A stretch of 64,000 bases of DNA, from NCBI GenBank assembly GCA_964019155.1, contig OZ025240.1, positions 45,564,274 through 45,628,273 on the forward strand, written 5' to 3'. A program made the translations under genes and the position numbers. The stretch comes from Osedax fenrisi. Its lineage: Eukaryota; Annelida; Polychaeta; Sabellida; Siboglinidae. Numbering within the stretch: the stretch's first letter is position 1; each line of letters starts with the position of its first letter. This document shows positions 57,140 through 64,000 of this stretch, in pieces. The notes under the pieces were generated by a model. It was not told the DNA's origin, made no database searches, and worked only from the letters and a program-made list of their open reading frames with translations.

Positions 57140-58448
57140 TATATAATATACGGAATGAGAAGACAAAACGGGCATATAAATACGGAATACGCTGACACGA
57201 AGATTAGGCCGACAATTTTGTGTCAACCACCTACTTTAATTTATGAATTACTATATGTTAGAGAAATAATTGGTATCTAATTAAATAATATTTTAATAAT
57301 CGTTATATTATAATGAATATATTTAATTATCATTTGGTTTTATAGAGAATAGACTATAAATAATTACATTTTTAGATTTCTGCGTGTATATACTTGGTTA
57401 CACAAAAAAACGGAATCTGTTGACACACTGTTTTTACCGAAATACAGCAACTTAATGCGTATATGTCAAATGGCAATTTATGAATTAATATATTAAATGT
57501 ACTTTAGAATAAATATATTGAATAAAAATATAAAAGATGTTATTAATTAAAAATATACATTTTGAATTAAATATTATTATTATTTTGTAAAAATATACAT
57601 CAATTTCTATTTATAATCCGGTTTATAATCAAAGATTTGTATGACTAATAAAAACTTAGGAAATAGTAGTAATTATTTAAATTTCAATATTATTATTTCA
57701 GATTATTTCAAAATTTGAATAATAATAAATAATTTGTATATTATTAAATATAGTAGGTATTATATTTTAATAAATTATCTATGTATATATATAGTAAATA
57801 AATATATAAATGTATGTTATATATTATTGAATATAGAATCGTAAGTAAGATACTATAGTAACATTTTCGAAATATTTGTTTTTCAATAAGTTATTTATTT
57901 TTCATTATATTACATTATTAATTCATTTTAACCTTCCTATATAATATCTAATATTAGTAATATTACTATAATTTTTAATATTTCCAAACTAGTATAAAAT
58001 GTAAATACTATACATTTATAGTCTACGAATAACCCAACTATAATGTATTTGTACGATATAAATAAAACCATAGGAATACGATTTTTTATATTGATGCTAT
58101 TATAATAAATTTGATATCATTAGACATATTATTAAATTCTATAATAGAAGTATTTTAGTTTATTTTTATTTAAAAAAAAGTTATGCACAAAAAAAATAGT
58201 AAAAATAATACATGGTGTAGATAGGAATTATGCATGTTTTAATTAATTTATAATACTTATGCAATCATGATTCATTCAATAATTTATATTTTTTAATAGT
58301 ATATATTCGATATTATTAACACATAGATTAATAATCATATTTGTATCCGCTTTTTGTATTGTATTCAATAAATATATATTATTATTATATAATTATTATA
58401 ATATATACACACTTATATAATTATGTAAGCCTATTTATTTAGTATTAA
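56616..58448. other. AT-rich spacer, no gene seen
   Basis: A slightly G+C-richer patch at about 57150-57235 and 57390-57470 (both with CGGAAT and GACAC motifs) is not recognised. Confidence 0.5.
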
Positions 58449-58902
58449 CAAAGATTTTGCGAAGCAAAGATATAACACTCCCTATACATGCAACATAATT
58501 TAGTAATATCCCCTGCTGCTGCTAGCAGTAGTATCGAAATCACTGAAATAGATTTAGGTTAGGCTCTATTTGCATACAACAATTTTTTCATTGCTCTATT
58601 AAATTACATGCAATATAAATTAGCTTTTATTTACTAAATATATACTTATAGCATTTAAAACATACATATCATATTTGTTTGTTATATATTAGTAATGAAC
58701 ACTTAGTTTTCATCATATAAATATTAATTTAAAGCATATTATTTAACATTTTAAAAGTGTTTAGTTAAATACGAATTTACATTATAGATAACACATAGTT
58801 CCTAAAAGTAACCCGCTATAGGTGGCACTGGGGTATTTTGTATACAAATTCGAAAAACACGATTTCGCGTAAGTGTTATATCTTTCCTTCGGAAAATCTT
58901 TG
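58449..58902. mobile_element. MITE with CAAAGAT ends, copy 2, 7-bp target duplication
   Basis: Left CAAAGATTTTGCGAAGCAAA followed by GATATAACACT. The right end, reversed, is CAAAGATTTTCCGAAGGAAA followed by GATATAACACT. Flanks GTATTAA on both sides (58442-58448, 58903-58909). Same family as 29469-30125. Internal palindrome CTGCTGCTAGCAGTAG near 58517. Confidence 0.78.
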
Positions 58903-58909
58903 GTATTAA

Positions 58910-60190
58910 TTCAATATAAATATAATGGGATATGTATATAGATATACAAAATGTTTAATCTGGTATATATATATATACCTCAATCCAAAGTGGCGAGTAT
59001 TAGAATCATTTAGAATTATATTTTAAAGTGATGCCACACATGAAAATATACGCACGAAACAACCTCACTTGCGAATATCAAACGTTTCTATAAAAACATA
59101 ATTATTTTCAAAATGCATGCGAATATTCGTAGGTATTTACGTTTTACTTCTATTTATATACCTCACTTTAACTCTCCCTAATAAATTCAATATAATGTTA
59201 ACATTTTAATTAATACATGTAAAAATGTATATAATTATACGAGGGATTTCCATATAGTTTAGGTGTGGAATAGACTTTATAGATATAATAGCCATACCCG
59301 AGCTAGCTTTGCTATGTTTTTTATTGTTTATCTATCTATTTTTTATTAATTATAGCGATTCCTGATTCTGCATTTCTGCCGTACACGACCCGTAACATTA
59401 TGTATTATATATTAACTCATTGATAACAAAATTATTGTCTAATTAATTGATAACGAATTATATTGTTGATTTTATTTTATATTGTATAAAATACTTTTAC
59501 TATAATTTTAAATAAGCATTTTTTATATTTTCGATAATGATAAGTTATTAGTATTTAAATCGTAATTGAACCAAAATCATATTTTGATACCCGAAACCTT
59601 CCATGTAGTCAATTACCCGAAACTACCCGACATCATTTACAACACTAATATGTATATTATATTTAAATATTTATAAAAATATATATATATATTAGTCATT
59701 AATATTTTCTTGTATAAAAGAATAATAAATTAATTATGGATTCTTACATGTCAATTTTATTTCAAATTAAAATACTAAATATATCAATTGTATCAATTAT
59801 GTTATATTCATTTAAACAATAATCAATTAATTATTCTTGAAAACTTATATAAATCTTTATATTTGATCAACATTAATAATTTAATTTATATCAAAAACAG
59901 ATTTTATGTATTTGTATCAAATAATCATAAATATATTTAATTGTATTTCATTTATTTATATTTGTTAGTGTAATTATATTAGAATAATACATTACATAAA
60001 TATTATTATTTGATTCAAACATTAACATAATTATCAAAATCAAATTTAGTATATTTGTATATGAATCATTAATCAGAAATGTATTTATATTAAAGTATAT
60101 TTGTATATACAAGTTGTTAAGTTATTAGAAAAAGAATCAATGCGTTAAATACATTATTTATTAACTTTGTACATTTATCACGGCTCTTAT
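58910..60190. other. AT-rich spacer; ACCCGAAAC repeat at 59555-59645
   Basis: Includes ACCCGAAACCTTCC and ACCCGAAACTACCCGA followed by CATTTACAACACTA, as at 5870-6050. No gene supported. Confidence 0.5.
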
Positions 60191-60199
60191 AGATAGGCG

Positions 60200-61830
60200 T
60201 CTAGCATTGCTTAATCATGTGAGACGGTGATGTATGGGCATATCCCTAGCACTCGGCGTGTGTTAGTATAATGCGAGATAATAATAATAATACACAAAGT
60301 AATAGTGATAATAACATAACATCACCTCTTCTAAGAAGAAGATATATTACAGGACAAATCGGTAGGGAGTGTGCCTGTTCCTGGAGCTTCGGCGTATAGT
60401 TTCCTAAGCTGATTTTGTTCTATAATAGCTGTGTGTGAGAGGATGGTATTATTATCAGATGGTGGTGTTGGGTAATTAGATAAATGTAGTGTTTGAGTGG
60501 GGGTATTCTCTATGGTGGTGTAATTTTCTTGGGGTTAGTTGTAGGTGTTGATCGTATTTTATGTCTTGTACGTCATAGGATGTTTCCCGTATGGGTACAC
60601 ATGACATATGATTCTGGTTCGTTTCTTGACAATGGTAGCTGGGGATCATGTGAATTTTAAGGAGTCTCGAATTTGACAGATTTGAACGTTATGTACGATG
60701 TATGCAGTTTTCTTGCAAGTAATGTCATCTAGTTAATTTATGTCTGTTTGATGTGTTTGTAGTTTCGTGCGTTCTGATGTTTGGATTGATGTAAGAGTAG
60801 GTGTAGAGGGCTGGGGTCATCATATTTTGAGGGTTATTTCTCTAAGATAGTAGTGCTTTAGTTATCTTATTGATGTCTGTATTTTTTATAATGTTCTTTA
60901 TGGTCTGAACGTGTCTTTCTATGAATTCATTTGATGCTAGGTAGTGAGGACTGGATGAAATGTGGGTGATGTCCTATTAGTGGAGGACATATATGGTATG
61001 CTTCTGATGTTTGGTGGTAGTTTCCAATTGCTTATTGGATGTGTCTGGAATCTTTCGCATTGGTTGGAATACCATATTACATATAATATCATGATGTCGC
61101 CTTACTTCTTTGGTGCATATGTTATGCTGGATACCTATGCTGTAGGCTTATTTACCGATATGATGATTCCTTTGGACATCATACGCTATAGTTCTATATA
61201 TACTTTAAAGTTGATTTCGACACATTTATTCGCATGTAACAAGGGTCGTACTTATTTGTCGAGGCTTATTTGAAGTGTTACGGGGAATATTCTGGTATCA
61301 TTTTTGGCGGGTGGTTTTGATATAGGTGGGATTATGTCTGTGCATAATATTTTTATGAGGCTTAGCCTTCTGCAGATGTGTCTATTAGTCATATTATAGG
61401 GGGTTGTGGGGATTCGACTATAGTGAAGTTTATATCGTATAATATGCCATTATAATTATAACATATTATTGTTATGCCGTAGGTCGCAATAGGTTTATTT
61501 TCATATGCTAAGAGTATGTATGGATAGGGGTTAGTTAAGTAGGCTTTCTAATGTTATTGTATACCTTAAAGGATAGTACATTACTTTAAGACCCTTTGTC
61601 AACTTTAAATAATATATATGTTCTATTTTTAAAGGGTATGAATAGTTTAACATAATTTAATAAAAACCTTGTATCTTATGTCCTGGTCTGCTACATGTAA
61701 GTTTGATGTAATTTAGTGGACTCCTGTTTCTTATAGTTCTTATAGTAATGTCTGCTCCTACAGAAGGATTTGAAGTTATTCATCTTGTTACAAGCATTGC
61801 ATCTGAGTCCGAGAGCTGCTTCCTGTAATT
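60200..61830 (-). mobile_element. Ty3/gypsy LTR retrotransposon remnant
   Basis: On the minus strand two diagnostic pieces appear in the right order: a gag zinc-knuckle (RCNACNKMNNFKSFCRSR, 61755-61805) and, about 850 bases later, the integrase block SSSPHYLASNEFIERHVQT (about 60905-60957), matching the SSPHYPQSNG..ER...TVK core. Almost all of protease, RT and RNase H between them is missing or unreadable. In the zinc knuckle the histidine is asparagine. Flanking LTRs were not identified. An open frame on the plus strand at 60962-61273 is an antisense shadow. Confidence 0.65.
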
Positions 61831-63154
61831 TATTTCAAAATAGTTTTTTTTGTAGTTTTAAACTATATAATTGAAACAAAATATTAATTAGTAAATAATT
61901 TAAAGTGTTATATATTACTAACGTTAATCAGTACATGATACCGTGTTGAAACTCATCAAATAAACTGGATTGCAGGTATCCAATTCTATATAATTTAAAT
62001 ATATTAATAAATATATATATACTTAATAGTTACTGATATTTTGAGTAACATATATGTATATATGAGTAATTTATATATATAAAAAATAGTTAGTAGATAA
62101 TTAAGTATGATAATAAATATTATATACGATTAAATAGTGATATAAAATGAACCAAATAAAACATGCATATTGGAGTATATAAATTATCGGCAAAGATCTA
62201 AAAATTATTTAGCTGTAGTAAGTTTGGTGGTGGTAGGTGCAATATGTATTTTTGAGACGGCCATTTTGTTGAATTCATATATGTAGAGATAAGGAAGCAT
62301 TTTCTCTTTTTTTTAAATGTTTCTAAAATACTATTTATTGATTTAAACTATTTTTTTTATTATCTAAAAAGGAAAGAAAATCATATCTATTACATAAAAG
62401 TAACAAATATATATTTTACAAATAATAATTCTATTTTTGAATATGGGTTTTGTTATATTATTCATATATATGTTAATTATATATAGAAAAATAATTAGGT
62501 AGATAGCTTTGTACTTTTATCTAAACATTCATTTATATATGTAAACATAGCATATATTATTTCTAGTAAAATGCATTTGAAAAGTCAACAATAAATAAAT
62601 TGTAAAGTAATTACATTATGCATTCAGCTAATATAAAATCAATATTATAAAATAATAGTTAATAGTTTATAAGTTAAAGTTAATAATTAATAAGTTTTTT
62701 TATCTATATATAAATGTAATTTTTATAGAATTTATATATTAGATATAAAATATTATATAACAATATATTTTAAATATCATGCTATAAAATATGCTTTTTA
62801 TGTTATTTAAAAACTTATTTAATTGGTAATTTGTTCATAGTTACTAAATAACATATATGTTATATATGCTATATCATCAATTAATAGTACATATTAGTGA
62901 TCTAAATTTTCAAATCTTTCAATTCAAGTTTCAAATCGAGTCACATCATTTTCAAACATTTATATAAATTATTATTTCAAATCTTAAATCTAATTTTCGA
63001 GTCAATTCGAGTCACACCTATTTAATTTTCAAAAATTTGTATGGATTAAATTCACTATTTATCATAGTATAGTAGCCACATTATTATACGTAATATGTAA
63101 TTTATATACTTATAAATTATATAAGTCATTATTTATATGTATATATATATACAA
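61831..63154. other. AT-rich spacer, no gene seen
   Basis: Low-complexity AT sequence with TCGAGTCA-type motifs near 62935-63015; nothing else recognised. Confidence 0.5.
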
Positions 63155-63248
63155 TAAATGCTCCTTTTTTTTCGAGTTTATTCCAAATTATAGTACTAAT
63201 CGAACTTATTAAATATTTGGAATAAACTCGAAAAAAAAGGAGCATTTA
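63155..63248. repeat. Perfect 34-bp inverted repeat with 26-base loop
   Basis: TAAATGCTCCTTTTTTTTCG continuing to TTCCAAAT (63155-63188) is exactly complementary to 63215-63248. It could be a tiny MITE or an RNA hairpin; no target duplication is evident. Confidence 0.85.
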
Positions 63249-63499
63249 TACGATCAGAGTGATAGATTATTAATATAGATGTAGGGAACTAAATTAGTGA
63301 ACAAACGTATATTAATAGATAATAGATAAGGACAGGTAGCTAATTGCATATCCTAAATTATTATTATATAATACTCATGAATCGATTTTATATGATACAT
63401 TGGATGGCATTTAGTGTATGATACACTCTCAATATATAACTCTATGTAGAGAAATATGTACACTTATTAACTATTTTAGTGTTTGTATATTATATATGT

Positions 63500-64000
63500 G
63501 TGTATATATGCATGTATGTAGGTAGGTGTTTATTTAGTTAGATAGGTATGCAGGTAGGTATATGTGTAGATGGATAGATAGTCAGGCAAATATGTAGGCA
63601 AGTATACAGGTGGGGAGGTAGGCAGTCAGGTATGTAGGACCTACATATATATATACATTGGGAAAGTAGATAGGTATGTATGTAGGTAGATAGGTGGGTA
63701 GTATAGTTAGGTAGGTTGTAGGGCAGGGAGGTATGTATGTAGGTAGATATATGGATGGGTGGGTAGATAGGAGGTAGGTAGGTGGGTGATAGGGTAGTTA
63801 TATAGGCAAGTAGGTTGGTAGGTAGTCATGAAGGTAGAGAGATATGGGTGGGTAGTTAGGTGGGTGGGTGGAAAGGTAGATAGATAGTTAGGTGGGTGGT
63901 AGGGTAGTGTATGCATATAGGTAAGTAGGTACTCAGGAAGATATTTAGGTATATGAGTGGGTGGGTAGGTAAGTAGGTTGGTGGTAGGGTATGCATATAG
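63500..64000. repeat. Degenerate (TAGG)n / (GTAG)n tetranucleotide repeat, runs off the window
   Basis: Strongly G-rich on the plus strand: GTAGGTAGGTAG, GGTGGGTGG and TAGATAGATAG variants for 500 bases, with one break near 63637-63660. Not a TTAGGG telomere repeat. Open frames in it (Pro/Thr/Tyr-rich on the minus strand) are artefacts. Confidence 0.85.

Noticed and set aside
60962..61273. 103-codon plus-strand frame starting MGDVLLVEDIYGM
   Set aside because: Lies antisense to the gypsy integrase remnant; recognisable motifs are on the other strand.
63707..63916. Pro/Thr/Tyr-rich minus-strand frame
   Set aside because: Pure translation of the TAGG-type tetranucleotide repeat.
63500..64000. 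Telomere or subtelomere
   Set aside because: No TTAGGG or related telomere unit; the repeat is TAGG/GTAG and irregular.

Overview
This is a very AT-rich, gene-poor, repeat-rich piece of an animal nuclear genome. Long (TA)n runs occur every few kilobases. GT-AG introns are large. LINEs (CR1/L2-like, RTE/BovB-like and others), a decayed Ty3/gypsy element and many non-autonomous terminal-inverted-repeat (TIR) elements fill the space. The only recognisable host gene is metazoan in kind: exons encoding a DSL domain, two EGF repeats and a transmembrane segment, the layout of a Notch ligand (Delta/Serrate/LAG-2 family). I cannot name the species. An AT-rich invertebrate (sponge, cnidarian or nematode-like) is plausible.

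The main structure is a segmental duplication. Copy A (about 6634-19426) and copy B (about 47658-54852) are in the same orientation, about 41 kb apart, and each carries one DSL-EGF-EGF-stalk-TM exon set. Copy A exons are 7489-7610, 11039-11203, 14015-14101, 15680-15727, 16094-16141 and 17039-17256. Copy B exons are 48531-48652, 50683-50847, 51469-51555, 53152-53199 and 54137-54288. Exon junctions inside each set are phase 1, and each set assembles into one uninterrupted frame (228 codons in A, 190 in B, before the stop). Copy B has a one-base deletion that truncates the cytoplasmic tail, and only one stalk exon where A has two. Copy A alone carries a LINE with a 12-bp target duplication, a TA-flanked MITE, a BovB-like LINE and a palindrome-rich satellite. 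No 5' exon (signal peptide, N-terminal domain) was found for either copy.

Region by region: 540-2635, 5' half of a CR1/L2-like LINE; 3788-5013, hAT-like element; 6279-7134, TIR element; 6634-19426, copy A; 19427-21412, foldback repeat and a degenerate LINE; 22152-31367, nested TIR elements; 32748-36640, a TIR element broken by an RTE-like LINE; 37034-38923, a 5'-inverted L2-like LINE; 38914-45650, tandem repeats, including a duplicated promoter/first-exon-like unit and a 280-bp array with coding-like, splice-acceptor-bearing units; 46843-47329, hAT-like MITE; 47658-54852, copy B; 54948-56465, TIR element with another nested in it; 58449-58902, MITE; about 60200-61830, gypsy remnant; 63500-64000, TAGG-type repeat running off the window.

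The most unusual pattern is a set of TA-flanked TIR families that share a GGGGAAA-type end and internal motifs but carry different short 'words' (AATACGGACACT, ATTACCGACCCC, TAATGTGGCCAC) repeated in the ends and again internally. Other points of interest are the coding-like 280-bp array and a 37-bp insertion that is two back-to-back hAT-like ends with an 8-bp target duplication.
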